DNA of 29,915 nt from a virus. Where the stretch lies: the IMG/VR virus record IMGVR_UViG_3300006641_000114, positions 1 through 29,915 of that record. One strand, 5' to 3'. Positions 1 through 7,792 of the stretch are shown in pieces. The notes under the pieces are model-generated. The model ran no database searches and was not told the origin of the DNA. It was given only the letters and a program-made list of their open reading frames with translations. The position numbers and the translations under genes are program-made. Position 1 is the stretch's first letter. The number at the start of each line of letters is the position of its first letter.

Positions 1-215
1 AGTTTGCGTCTCATCTGGCAGGTTTTGCATAGGGGGGGGTCGTCGGCCAGCAACCTTAGCGGCCGTGCTGGATTTCCGGCGACGAGATCACCTGCGGCAA
101 CGTCGTGTGTGACGACGCTGCCGGCTCCGATGACCGCGTGTTGGCCGATGGTCAGGCCGGCGAGCATTCCCGCGTTGAATCCGATCGAGGCTCCGCGGCA
201 GATGCGCGAGCGCAC
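1..215 (-). CDS. Hexapeptide-repeat acyltransferase, C-terminal part (runs off the left edge)
   Basis: The minus-strand frame is open from a TGA at 219-221 down to position 1. It reads RICRGASIGFNAGMLAG, then HAVIGAGSVVTHDVAAG, then LVAGNPARPLRLL. Isoleucine or valine at every sixth position, the GAGSVV turn and the VAGNPAR ending are hallmarks of the left-handed beta-helix of bacterial O-acetyltransferases (LbH/Hexapep family), so this would be an acetyl-CoA-dependent sugar or amino-acid modifier. The only start I see is a GTG at 213-215, which would give a protein lacking most of its helix coils, and it overlaps the end of the methyltransferase-glycosyltransferase gene at 152-1357. It is therefore either a short acyltransferase or the remnant of a longer one that lost its N-terminus. 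A tail containing CKTC follows the family end and continues past the window. Family is likely; integrity is uncertain. Confidence 0.5.
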   Translation of the reverse strand, partial: MRSRICRGASIGFNAGMLAGLTIGQHAVIGAGSVVTHDVAAGDLVAGNPARPLRLLADDPPLCKTCQMRRK

Positions 216-1357
216 AAATCAGCGAGGAACGCCATGCGAACGTCAGGCTTCAGCGCGGTAAGGTGCGCGATGAAGTCGCCGCGTTGCCAGCAGTCTCGAA
301 GGTGGGGGTGCGAATTGGCGATGCGATGCGGCAGTGTCATGCCGATTAGCTCTCCGGCTTTCTCGATCTCGATCAGCGCGCCATTTTCCCACCACTTTTG
401 ATCGGTTTTACGTCGAGACTGCCAGGCTTCAAGAAACTCGATTGACTGCTCGCAGCGACGCACAAAAAAGACACCGCTGTTAAGTCCATTTATGTTGTCC
501 TTGAAAAACAACGCTGGAGTGACTCCGTCCCAGAAGTCTTCGAGCCGCTGGTCGTGCCGCATGAAAACCGCGTCGCTATCGATCCACATTACGAACTCGG
601 CTTCGTCCAGCGTCTCCGAAACGGCTTCGAGCTTCGCCCACGCCGCAGAACCTGGCGACTGCTCTGCGAGCTGGCGATGTTTGTATTTGTATCCATGCCG
701 TTCGCAGTAGACGGCGTGATTGTGCGCGGTCATCTCACGCCACGGCAAATTGTCCGTTGCGGCGCTGACCACTGCGATTTGAGACGGTGCGATGTCGCCG
801 ATCGGCTTGCGGAAATACCACGTCGGCCACTCTTCGAGCGTGTAGCCGACGACACGACCGACGCGCTTCGCGAAATCATCGACGGCCGACTTCACACCGA
901 ACAGCACGCCTCGATTTAAGTCGTCGCCGTACAGCCAGCAGTCGCGGTAGTCATGGCCGGCGAGCACTCCGCCGGGCAGCAATCGTTGCCAAAAAAATTC
1001 CATCTCGCGCGTCACGTGCGCGTATGTGTGATCGCTGTCGAGATAGACCGCGTCGAAATCGATTGGCGGGTCGAGCTTCAGCACGTCGCCGCGGTGAATC
1101 CGGAGACGCTCATCCTCACGCGCGAGCGCCTGCACTTCGCGAAACGCTTGGTCGAAGTCCATCGGCCAATCGTTCAAGAGAGTGTATTCCGGCCGCCGTT
1201 CCCAAAAGTCAAAGGCGTGCCACGCGCGGCCCTGCCACTGCGACAACACCTTCCGAGCGAACTCACCACGAAAGACACCGATCTCGGCCGCTTCGCCGAC
1301 CAAGCCCAGCTCGTTGAGCCACGCGCCGAACGTATCGCGAGTTCGCAGCTCAGCCAT
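152..1357 (-). CDS. Bifunctional SAM methyltransferase - DxD glycosyltransferase fusion (GT34-like)
   Basis: This 401-residue protein has two apparent enzyme domains. The N-terminal part (about residues 20-180) looks like a class I SAM-dependent methyltransferase of the Methyltransf_24 type: EIGVFRGE at 25-32 is the glycine-rich SAM loop, followed by DAVYLDSDH at 102-110, LLPGGVLAGHDY at 126-137. The C-terminal part (about 190-370) resembles the GMA12/MNN10 galactosyltransferase family: MWIDSDAVF with the metal-binding DxD at 260-262, then NSGVFFVR at 293-300 and GDFIAHL at 360-366. It would methylate and glycosylate a saccharide or protein acceptor in the cytoplasm. The start overlaps the end of the preceding gene by 8 bases, so the genes are probably translationally coupled. 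The last 30 residues overlap the acyltransferase frame and are low-complexity, so the C-terminus may be altered. The acceptor is unknown. Confidence 0.75.
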   Translation of the reverse strand: MAELRTRDTFGAWLNELGLVGEAAEIGVFRGEFARKVLSQWQGRAWHAFDFWERRPEYTLLNDWPMDFDQAFREVQALAREDERLRIHRGDVLKLDPPIDFDAVYLDSDHTYAHVTREMEFFWQRLLPGGVLAGHDYRDCWLYGDDLNRGVLFGVKSAVDDFAKRVGRVVGYTLEEWPTWYFRKPIGDIAPSQIAVVSAATDNLPWREMTAHNHAVYCERHGYKYKHRQLAEQSPGSAAWAKLEAVSETLDEAEFVMWIDSDAVFMRHDQRLEDFWDGVTPALFFKDNINGLNSGVFFVRRCEQSIEFLEAWQSRRKTDQKWWENGALIEIEKAGELIGMTLPHRIANSHPHLRDCWQRGDFIAHLTALKPDVRMAFLADLCARASAAEPRSDSTRECSPA

Positions 1358-3683
1358 CGAGTTCCGCCTTTCGACTCAAGACCACCTGATAGCCATCGTG
1401 CAGCATCTCGAAGCCGTTCGCGAGCGCCCACGGAATCGCCTGTCCGCCCTTGCCGGTCCACTGCCGCCCGTCGAACGGACTATCGTCAATGATGACGATG
1501 CCGGCCGAGTGCAGTTGCGGCAGGGCGGCTTGCAGTTCGATCAGGCAGTTCTCTTGATGGTTCGGCTCGGTCGTGTCGAGCGAGTCGAGATACAGAACGT
1601 GAATCGTTTCGTTGTTCGCGCGCAGCCAGTCGTCGCCGCGTGAAACATGCACGGCGACGGTCTCGCCGAAACAGCGAGTCCGGTCGTGAGCGAAGCGGCA
1701 GTTCCCATCATTGAGATCGACTGAGTGCAGCCGGCCGCCGAGGCGAGATAGGAATGCCCCGAACAGGTAGGTCGAGTAACCCGCGCCGCCCCAATCTTCG
1801 CTTGCTCGAATGCAGCCGGTTTCGACGAACGTCGGCGACTCGAACCGCCGCAGAGTTTCGCGAAACACAAGATCAAAACTCACGTCACGATCGACGAGCT
1901 TGGAGAGCCATCCGCCGTGATCGTTGCGAGTCCACGCGACGAACTGCTGAAGCTGCACGTCCGCCGCGATCGGGGCATCGACGAGATACTTCGCCGGCCC
2001 CAGCATTCTCGCCACCAACTCCGAGCAGCGGTACGAGTCCAGATCATCGTCGCCAGCTTCGACGATCTGCCAGCCGATGCGCTTTTGCAGGTTCCAATCA
2101 CGCCGCCGGCCGATCGTCACGCAGAGTAGTTCCGGATCTGGTATCGCGTAGGTCGTCGCGTAATGTCCTTCTCGAAAAAGACCGACACGCTTGGCACGAA
2201 CCAACTGCGCGGCGTGAAGAGGTCCAGAATCGACACCGACGACGATGTCGCACAGCGACGCCAAAATCAGAAGCTGCTGAATCGACACATGGCCGAAAAG
2301 ATCGCTGGCATGAATAACGTGGCGAGATGCCACGCGCGGAGAACGATTGTCCCAATCGAGGACGATGATCGTCCCGCCTGTTCGATGCACGACGTCACCG
2401 TAAAACTCAAAATGAAATTCCTGACTGACGTTTTTGCGACCCGGATCGGTGTTCCCCATGCCATGAAAACAAATCCACGGCTTCGGGAATGGAGCGAGCG
2501 CAGACCGCGTGTTCTCGACCGTCTGCACATCGAGCTTCTCGCGCAGATCGACGGGGTTCGCGACGAGCGCGGTCCACGCCGCCTCGCGTGAATCAAAGAT
2601 CGGAGGCAGCGGCGCGTGCTCCAGATTGCAGCCGACTTTGTTGCCGGCCCAATCTTGCGATCGGTCGTGCTCCAAGTTCCAGCGCGTGCCGATGAAAGCT
2701 TCCGGCCAAGAGTGATGAGCACCGCGATCGACCAGCTTCACGCCAGCCGCCTCAAACAGCCAACGCTTGTCTTCGGTGACTTGCACCGCCAGCTCGCAGC
2801 CGGCCGCTTCGTAGGTTTTTGCGATCCGCACGAAGTTCGCCGAGTCTCCGAGGCCGTGCGGAAATCTGACTGCCACGCGACGCGGTTCACCGAATAGATG
2901 CCGCTTTCCTTGCACGATCGCAATACTCTTTGCGATACGTTTTAGATTCGCGCCGAATTTCCAGGCGAGTTCTGCGTGCCGCGGTGACTCCAGGCAGATC
3001 TGTTCAATATCCGTGAACAGTCCAAGCCAAGCCGGCCCGGTCGAACTGCATACGAGCAGCGAGCACTCGGCGACACAATCCGCGAAAGCTTCGACAGTCG
3101 CGGGAAATGTTCGGTCGATTTGTCCCGTGCAGACGAGCTTGCCGAGCAATCGCTCGACATGTCCGTCAGTGTCTCGCGGACTGCGTGAAGCGCCGAACAA
3201 ACTGATCGCGTATCCGGCCGCCTTCAAATCCGCGGCGGTCTGCAACCAGTAGTTTTCGTCGAAGTAGCCGTTCCCTTGCGTGAACTCGACCGGTGCAATC
3301 ATCACGCGCTTCGCGTGCGGCGAGCAGTTCCACAGCAGAGGGAAGCCCACCGCTTCGCCGGGGGCGAGTTCGTTTCCCATTTCGACGGCGGCATTGTCGA
3401 AGATCGTCGGCTGCAAAAGACCTAACCGCTTCGACTCTTCATCAGGTGCGATCGTCAGCGCGGCCGCACGCTCAGGCCGCACGTTCACGCGGCCGGGAAA
3501 GACATAGTTCCAGATCGCCTTCACGTTGAGGCAGTCGTCGGGATCAGGCGGCACCACAAACGGCTCGAAGCCGTCGCGCTGCGCGAGATGCCACAGTGTG
3601 CCCGCCCAAATTGCATGATTGCCGACAGCCGCACACTGAAGAGATCTATGATCGAATCGATAAACTCGCGCTTCCTTGTTCAT
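1350..3683 (-). CDS. Tandem GT9-like glycosyltransferase fused to a methyltransferase-like domain
   Basis: This 777-residue fusion has three parts. Residues 1-255 resemble a divergent heptosyltransferase-type domain, with CSSTGPAWLGLF at 212-223. Residues 265-545 are a clearer glycosyltransferase family 9 domain: RFPHGLGD at 273-280 is the nucleotide-sugar loop, and VVGVDSGPLHAAQL at 481-494 is the signature seen in ADP-heptose transferases. Residues 600-777 resemble a class I methyltransferase: FVETGC at 619-624, HSVDLN at 653-658, VLYLDSLD at 696-703 and IVIIDDSPF at 729-737. Heptosyltransferase-family enzymes add sugars to lipopolysaccharide or other glycans. In a phage tail cluster the acceptor could be a virion protein. 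The ATG overlaps the stop of the upstream GT9 gene by four bases, consistent with one operon of glycan-modifying genes. Confidence 0.75.
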   Translation of the reverse strand: MNKEARVYRFDHRSLQCAAVGNHAIWAGTLWHLAQRDGFEPFVVPPDPDDCLNVKAIWNYVFPGRVNVRPERAAALTIAPDEESKRLGLLQPTIFDNAAVEMGNELAPGEAVGFPLLWNCSPHAKRVMIAPVEFTQGNGYFDENYWLQTAADLKAAGYAISLFGASRSPRDTDGHVERLLGKLVCTGQIDRTFPATVEAFADCVAECSLLVCSSTGPAWLGLFTDIEQICLESPRHAELAWKFGANLKRIAKSIAIVQGKRHLFGEPRRVAVRFPHGLGDSANFVRIAKTYEAAGCELAVQVTEDKRWLFEAAGVKLVDRGAHHSWPEAFIGTRWNLEHDRSQDWAGNKVGCNLEHAPLPPIFDSREAAWTALVANPVDLREKLDVQTVENTRSALAPFPKPWICFHGMGNTDPGRKNVSQEFHFEFYGDVVHRTGGTIIVLDWDNRSPRVASRHVIHASDLFGHVSIQQLLILASLCDIVVGVDSGPLHAAQLVRAKRVGLFREGHYATTYAIPDPELLCVTIGRRRDWNLQKRIGWQIVEAGDDDLDSYRCSELVARMLGPAKYLVDAPIAADVQLQQFVAWTRNDHGGWLSKLVDRDVSFDLVFRETLRRFESPTFVETGCIRASEDWGGAGYSTYLFGAFLSRLGGRLHSVDLNDGNCRFAHDRTRCFGETVAVHVSRGDDWLRANNETIHVLYLDSLDTTEPNHQENCLIELQAALPQLHSAGIVIIDDSPFDGRQWTGKGGQAIPWALANGFEMLHDGYQVVLSRKAELDG

Positions 3684-4627
3684 CGCATCCTTTCAATTGC
3701 TGCTACCACGTCGGCCGGCGTGATCCTTGTCATGCACTCGCCGACCGGTCTTTGCAGGCCGAACACCGGCCGCTCGCAGAGCGACTGATTTTTCGAGTCT
3801 CCGTCGCTGAGCGGCACGACGCGCGACTTCCAGCAGCCGCCGAGTCGGCAACACGGTAGCTGATAGGTTCCGACTGTGTGGAGAGTGGTTTGCAGAGGGT
3901 ACGTCGTCCACGTCACGGGCTCGCGTCCGCCGAGCAAACAGAGATAAGGCTTTTCCCACGCCGCGCAGAGATGTTGCAGCAGCGTCACGCCGCCCAAGCC
4001 GCCGCGAGCGTGCCAGGCCAGACGGATCAACTGCCGCAAGTCGGTCTTGCCGCGCAGGTCGATCACGCCGCTTAAGTCGGGGTGAAAATGCGACGGAGAG
4101 CACTCGCCGATCTGCACCCACAGAATCCGGCCGCGAGTCCGATCGACGACCTCTTGAAAAGATTCGACCGGCCACTGCTTTGCCGGGTAATCAGACTTCG
4201 TGCCGGCGTTGAGCAGCCAAAACGGAACGTCGCGGCCGTTCGTGTGATGCTGCCGCACCTGGTTGATCCACGTTTTTTCCTCGCTGCTCAAATACAGGTG
4301 CGGACGGTTCGTCGTCAGCGACAGCGGCCGGCCGATCTGCTCGGCGAGGTGCGACGTGTAGCCGGCGAGGAATGGCACCGCTCGATGATTCGAGTGATTG
4401 ACCGACGGATAGCGGCATTCGATCCGCGTCGCGTCGCGGTCATCGTCGGCGATTGGCGTCAGATGCGGGTTGTGCTCCCAGACTGCTCCGCACGTGGTCC
4501 TCGTGTCGGTGAGGAACTCGCCCGGATAAGTCTTGTGAAGCGACTCCACAGCCGCCGTCAGCGTCAGGATGTCGCCGGGACACAGCGACGAGCACAGCAG
4601 CAGCTTGATCGGTTTCGATTTTGCCAT
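3680..4627 (-). CDS. Glycosyltransferase family 9 protein (heptosyltransferase-like)
   Basis: This 315-residue protein has the layout of GT9 heptosyltransferases: two Rossmann-like halves. The first begins IKLLLCSSLCPGDILTLTAAVESL, broken here as a hydrophobic strand followed by the PGD substrate loop. The second holds GGLGGVTLLQHLCAAWEKPYLCLLGG, again a recognisable G-x-x-x-x-x-H-L-x-A-A-x-x-K-P pattern. GGREPVTWTTYP then matches the nucleotide-binding region of family members. A cysteine-rich stretch (CCRLGGCWKS) follows. I start at the ATG at 4625-4627, which is preceded by GGGGAAG, and not at a longer in-frame start inside the upstream gene. It is the first gene of the modification cluster and overlaps the next by four bases. 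Donor sugar and acceptor cannot be read from the sequence. Confidence 0.72.
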   Translation of the reverse strand: MAKSKPIKLLLCSSLCPGDILTLTAAVESLHKTYPGEFLTDTRTTCGAVWEHNPHLTPIADDDRDATRIECRYPSVNHSNHRAVPFLAGYTSHLAEQIGRPLSLTTNRPHLYLSSEEKTWINQVRQHHTNGRDVPFWLLNAGTKSDYPAKQWPVESFQEVVDRTRGRILWVQIGECSPSHFHPDLSGVIDLRGKTDLRQLIRLAWHARGGLGGVTLLQHLCAAWEKPYLCLLGGREPVTWTTYPLQTTLHTVGTYQLPCCRLGGCWKSRVVPLSDGDSKNQSLCERPVFGLQRPVGECMTRITPADVVAAIERMR

Positions 4628-4649
4628 CCGTGGCTTCCCCGCCGCGACG

Positions 4650-4919
4650 CTACGCACGCGCTCCGACGCTCAGCTCGCGATTCACGAACTCGAACACCTT
4701 CGGCAGATCGGCCAGCGGAAAACCCTTGGACGTTTGCGAGTGCCACACGCGACTGTCCGCGACGTGCGCGACAACGACGAGATATCGGCCTGACTTCAGC
4801 GCGTTCGCGAGATTCTCGTTCAGAACCGTTTCGGCCGTGACCTTCTCGACCGCTCCGATCGGAGGCTTCGACGGCTTCTTGCGACTGATGACTTTCTTTA
4901 CCATCTTCCGTCCGGACAT
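4650..4919 (-). CDS. Small basic protein of unknown function
   Basis: This 89-residue protein is not recognised. The N-terminus is strongly basic (MSGRKMVKKVISRKKPSKPP, positions 1-20), followed by an alpha/beta-looking domain with YLVVVAHVADSRVWHSQTSKGFPLADLPKVFEF split over residues 44-77. The ATG at 4917-4919 is chosen because GGGAG precedes it by about 8 bases. A TTG fifteen bases upstream is also open. The start lies inside the last codons of the preceding Cys-cluster gene, so the two are probably coupled. The gene sits between serine-rich tail proteins and glycosyltransferases, but nothing in the residues indicates a function. Confidence 0.6.
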   Translation of the reverse strand: MSGRKMVKKVISRKKPSKPPIGAVEKVTAETVLNENLANALKSGRYLVVVAHVADSRVWHSQTSKGFPLADLPKVFEFVNRELSVGARA

Positions 4920-5341
4920 TTTTCTGACTCCCAAGCCAGTTTGTTGAGGAACTCATTCTTCCCCGTGCAGTCGCAGCCGCACTTTGTGCAGTGCGTTTTA
5001 TCGAAGAACGGGCAGCCTTCACAGATCGAGACGAGCTTCGCGATCTCGGATTGCTTGCGACGTTTGAACCCGTTGGCCGCGTGCTTGGTGACCGCCTTGG
5101 CGAAGTTCCAGACGCGAGTCGTCAGCGGCGGAAGTTCCGGCTGCGGCGAGCTGGTTTCTTGATTCTGTGCCGCCGCTCGCGTCTGCGGTGAATCGATCAC
5201 GACCACTTCAGCCGACAACGGCAGCGGCTCGAAACCCCACGAGCGGCGGTACTGATTCACCTTCTCGCGCGGCAAGCCAGACTCACCACGGCAGATGTCG
5301 CGTTTGCGGCCGACGAGCTGATCGCATTCCGACAGGTTCAT
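4898..5341 (-). CDS. Small protein with C-terminal cysteine cluster (possible zinc-binding phage protein)
   Basis: This 147-residue protein starts with MNLSECDQLVGRKRDICRGESGLPREKVNQYR, which I break here as an N-terminal helix with two cysteines. A proline-rich linker (SSPQPELPP) follows. The C-terminus is the striking part: CEGCPFFDKTHCTKCGCDC, then W, then KCPDGRW. This CxxCP...CxxCGC...KCPxxxW arrangement occurs at the end of several small phage and metagenomic proteins of unknown function, where it presumably binds a metal. The ATG at 5339-5341 overlaps the stop of the poly-serine gene by four bases (ATGA), which favours this start over a longer open frame upstream. Close coupling to the poly-serine protein suggests a joint role in a tail appendage or its modification, but this is inference. 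Confidence 0.7.
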   Translation of the reverse strand: MNLSECDQLVGRKRDICRGESGLPREKVNQYRRSWGFEPLPLSAEVVVIDSPQTRAAAQNQETSSPQPELPPLTTRVWNFAKAVTKHAANGFKRRKQSEIAKLVSICEGCPFFDKTHCTKCGCDCTGKNEFLNKLAWESEKCPDGRW

Positions 5342-6051
5342 TCCGTGATCTCGAACTCGAACAGATCTTCGATCGGATCGGAGCAGCCACACAGCCCGAT
5401 CGTCGAAAATGCACCGGTGATCGACAGCGGCGAACAGTTCGCCGTGAAGGTATTCGACTGACCGTTGACCGAATACGTGCCTGCCGCGCCCTCGTCGAAG
5501 TCGCATTCAATCGCAAACGTCTGTCCGCAAATTGTCCCTTCGTACCTGGGCGGCGACGTTGCCACACGATTCAGCGTGATGCTCGCCGGATATCCCGCGC
5601 ACGGACTGGTGATCGTCATGTAAAGCGTGTCCGGAGTGCAGGGACACGGGCAGTTAACGCAGCCGCTCGACGAACTTGACAGGTTTTCGGAGCTTTGCGA
5701 CGAACTGCTGCTCGACGAACAATCGCAACAAACTTCGACATACGTCGGACCAGGAGCACCACTGCCAGATGGCGGGCCGGGAATTGAGCCTCCGTTGCAG
5801 TGATCTTCGAGTAGTTCCCAATCCGTTGCAAATTCGCCCCAGTAGTAAATGACATAACCGCAGCCGCAGGCGCTCGACGAACTGCTCGATTGCGAGGAAC
5901 TCGTTGACGACGACACCGAGGACGAACTCGACGACGACGAACTGCTGCTCGACGAGGAGGAAGAGCTTGACGACGACGAGCTGCTCGACGAACTGCTGCT
6001 CGATGAACAGCAGCAATCACCGCTCGAACTGCTTTCGAGTGAGCTGCTCAC
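5338..6051 (-). CDS. Poly-serine, cysteine-rich protein (putative tail appendage)
   Basis: This 237-residue protein contains an uninterrupted run of 30 serines at residues 16-45. Further serine blocks interrupted by V, T or Q follow to about residue 60, and a second tract lies around residues 110-130. Cysteines flank each tract (CCC before the long run, CGCG after it, CCDC and CVNCPCPC near the second). The C-terminal third, from TLYMTITSPCAG to the end, looks like a compact beta domain. The run uses all six serine codons. The GTG start at 6049-6051 lies two bases from the stop of the upstream serine-rich gene. I read it as a structural tail or fibre protein with flexible, probably modified serine stalks, because it sits between tail genes and glycosyltransferases. 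No family is recognised. Confidence 0.7.
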   Translation of the reverse strand: MSSSLESSSSGDCCCSSSSSSSSSSSSSSSSSSSSSSSSSSSSSSVSSSTSSSQSSSSSSACGCGYVIYYWGEFATDWELLEDHCNGGSIPGPPSGSGAPGPTYVEVCCDCSSSSSSSQSSENLSSSSSGCVNCPCPCTPDTLYMTITSPCAGYPASITLNRVATSPPRYEGTICGQTFAIECDFDEGAAGTYSVNGQSNTFTANCSPLSITGAFSTIGLCGCSDPIEDLFEFEITE

Positions 6052-6052
6052 G

Positions 6053-6772
6053 TCAGCACTTCCTCACGTTGACCATCGTTTTCGTGATCGTGCAGGCGCT
6101 CGCGTTGAAAGTCACATCTTTCACGACTTCGACGCATTCGCCATCGCTCGACGGCGTGCTCGACGGATCGCTCGACGGCTGACTCGAATCGCTCGACGTG
6201 CTCGACTCGCTCGACGCCGAGCTGTCACTCGATTGCGACGAACTGACCGACGGCGACGAATCAGAACTCGGACTTGACGCACTCGACTCGCTAGATGGCG
6301 ACGACGACGGCGAAGACGAAGGACTCGACGAAGAACTGCTCACCGAGGACGACGACGAGGACGACACCGACGACGATTGACTCGACGAGGACGACGAACA
6401 ACAGCCACCACTCCGTCGCAACGCACGCCAGACGCCGCCGAGCCATCCGCAGATCACGCGGCAACCGCTTCGCGGAGCGTGCAGCGGATCACTCAGCTCG
6501 GAGTTCAGATCGCAGTCGCCATAGACCTCGACCTCTTGCGAAGTCGCCGAGATCGTGCCGCTCGACCGCTTCATCAAATAGCCCGTCGCCGAAATCAAAT
6601 CGCTCGACGGCAAATCCTCCGTGAGCAGGACTTCGATCAGACCTTGCCGGCTGAGACCGCGATTCACGCCACGGCGCGGCGGCTGATTTTGATTGCGCCG
6701 CCGATTCGCCCGCACAGCGTCAGTGATGTCGCCGACCGCTTCTTTCGTGAGTGTGAATCCGACGACCGCCAT
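6053..6772 (-). CDS. Serine-rich protein with globular N-terminal domain
   Basis: This 239-residue protein starts with a non-repetitive domain (residues 1-120) that includes ITDAVRANRRRNQ, a GLIEVLLTEDLPSSDLIS segment and a Cys pair (GCRVICGWLGG). A serine-dominated region (about residues 123-205) follows, containing S with P, V, D, E and Q in irregular order. The last 35 residues (GECVEVVKDVTFNASACTITKTMVNVRKC) look like a small beta domain. The ATG is preceded by GGAG at about 7 bases. The architecture of globular anchor, serine stalk and small tip resembles a fibre or an adhesin stalk. It directly follows the putative distal tail protein and precedes the poly-serine gene. No known family is recognised, so the structural role is inferred from position. 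Confidence 0.65.
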   Translation of the reverse strand: MAVVGFTLTKEAVGDITDAVRANRRRNQNQPPRRGVNRGLSRQGLIEVLLTEDLPSSDLISATGYLMKRSSGTISATSQEVEVYGDCDLNSELSDPLHAPRSGCRVICGWLGGVWRALRRSGGCCSSSSSSQSSSVSSSSSSSVSSSSSSPSSSPSSSPSSESSASSPSSDSSPSVSSSQSSDSSASSESSTSSDSSQPSSDPSSTPSSDGECVEVVKDVTFNASACTITKTMVNVRKC

Positions 6773-6815
6773 TCGTGACTCCGTAATCCGGCAGCTCGTT
6801 CGAGACTTCCGTTCG

Positions 6816-6848
6816 AGACTTCCGAAGTCTCAAAGACTTCGGAAGTCT
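6816..6848. repeat. Repeat A, copy 1 (33-bp double palindrome)
   Basis: Arms AGACTTCCGAAGTCT and AGACTTCGGAAGTCT around a 3-base spacer CAA. It lies between the putative distal tail gene and the serine-rich gene. A half copy lies just upstream, at about 6802-6810. Confidence 0.95.
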
Positions 6849-6865
6849 TTTCGCACGATGTGACC

Positions 6866-7720
6866 TTAAACGAGCAGCGCGACCAGCGACGACCAACTTG
6901 TCGGGAGATATCGCTCGAAGGTCAAGATGACTGCCGACGCTGCCGAAGGATTCGCCAGCACGCCGCCGCTGCCATCGAGCGGCACCGGCTGTTGTGGTTC
7001 GCTGCCGTCGGCGTTGACGATTGCCACACGATCGGAGCCGCTTTTCTGCCGCCAGCCGGCATCCAGCACGTTCGCGTCCCAGCCGTTGTCATCGACTTCG
7101 ATCGTGCCGCTGACCGTGTAGTAGGTCGTTCCGTTTCGCTCGTGCGGTCCCGTGATTTCCGGCTCGCGAAACTTGGCCTTCGACGCGCCGACGCTGATCG
7201 CTCCGCCCCAGATCGTGAAACCGGCAAGGTTCAACGAATTCTGCAACGAGAACACCCACGCCGGAGGCGTCGCCGTGTTCTTCGTGAACGTGATCAGTCC
7301 ACGAGCGCGATCCTTCTCAATCGGCGGATCAATGAACGGATCGCCGGCCGAGTTCAACACCGGATCGCCATTCGCATCGACGACCATCACCTCGGAGAAA
7401 AGTTGCCCGCTGACCTTCAACTCGGCCGGTTCGTTGAGCGGGTTTTCGTCGTCGTTCGAGTATTCGATCTCGCAGAGCCAAATGAGCATCTCGTGCTCTT
7501 GCGTCGGCCGATAACTTTTTGGGTAGGCCGTTGCGTCACCTGGAAAGGAATCGCTCGGCGTGAAGCCCGACGTTGCCGACACTGCCGCGACCACTGTCGC
7601 CCCGTTGTCGTCAGGATCGTTGCAATAGACGCGACAGACGCGCCGCCACCGCGTCGAGCCGTCGTTTCGCGCCTCGCCGTCTCGCGACTTCGCAATCTCT
7701 TTGATCTGAATGACAGCCAT
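6866..7720 (-). CDS. Putative distal tail or baseplate protein
   Basis: This 284-residue protein is not assigned to a named family. It is mostly predicted beta strands with a repeated pattern of hydrophobic alternation. Recognisable stretches are RRVCRVYCNDPDDN near the N-terminus, MLIWLCEIEYSND, RGLITFTKNTATPP, GLITFTK-like turns and TYYTVSGTIEVDDNGWDANVLDAGW, which suggest a phage structural protein with a ligand- or partner-binding surface. The ATG at 7718-7720 has GGGAG about 7 bases upstream. An alternative longer frame would add residues encoded by repeat B at 7733-7792 and is rejected. It follows the tape measure gene directly, the position where siphophages encode distal tail and baseplate proteins. 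Confidence 0.6.
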   Translation of the reverse strand: MAVIQIKEIAKSRDGEARNDGSTRWRRVCRVYCNDPDDNGATVVAAVSATSGFTPSDSFPGDATAYPKSYRPTQEHEMLIWLCEIEYSNDDENPLNEPAELKVSGQLFSEVMVVDANGDPVLNSAGDPFIDPPIEKDRARGLITFTKNTATPPAWVFSLQNSLNLAGFTIWGGAISVGASKAKFREPEITGPHERNGTTYYTVSGTIEVDDNGWDANVLDAGWRQKSGSDRVAIVNADGSEPQQPVPLDGSGGVLANPSAASAVILTFERYLPTSWSSLVALLV

Positions 7721-7732
7721 CCTTGGCTCCCA

Positions 7733-7792
7733 GTTCGTAGTTCCGCCTTGAGGCGGCTGCATCCCTCACCGCCTAAAGGCGGAACTACGAAC
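7733..7792. repeat. Repeat B, copy 1 (60 bp)
   Basis: Inverted repeat with outer arms GTTCGTAGTTCCGCCTT and its complement. It lies between the tape measure stop and the distal tail start. Length is a multiple of three. Confidence 0.95.

Noticed and set aside
6198-6380. Acidic plus-strand protein of Asp, Leu and Glu repeats
   Set aside because: It is the antisense reading of the serine-rich tract; serine codons read backwards give Asp/Leu/Arg-type codons.
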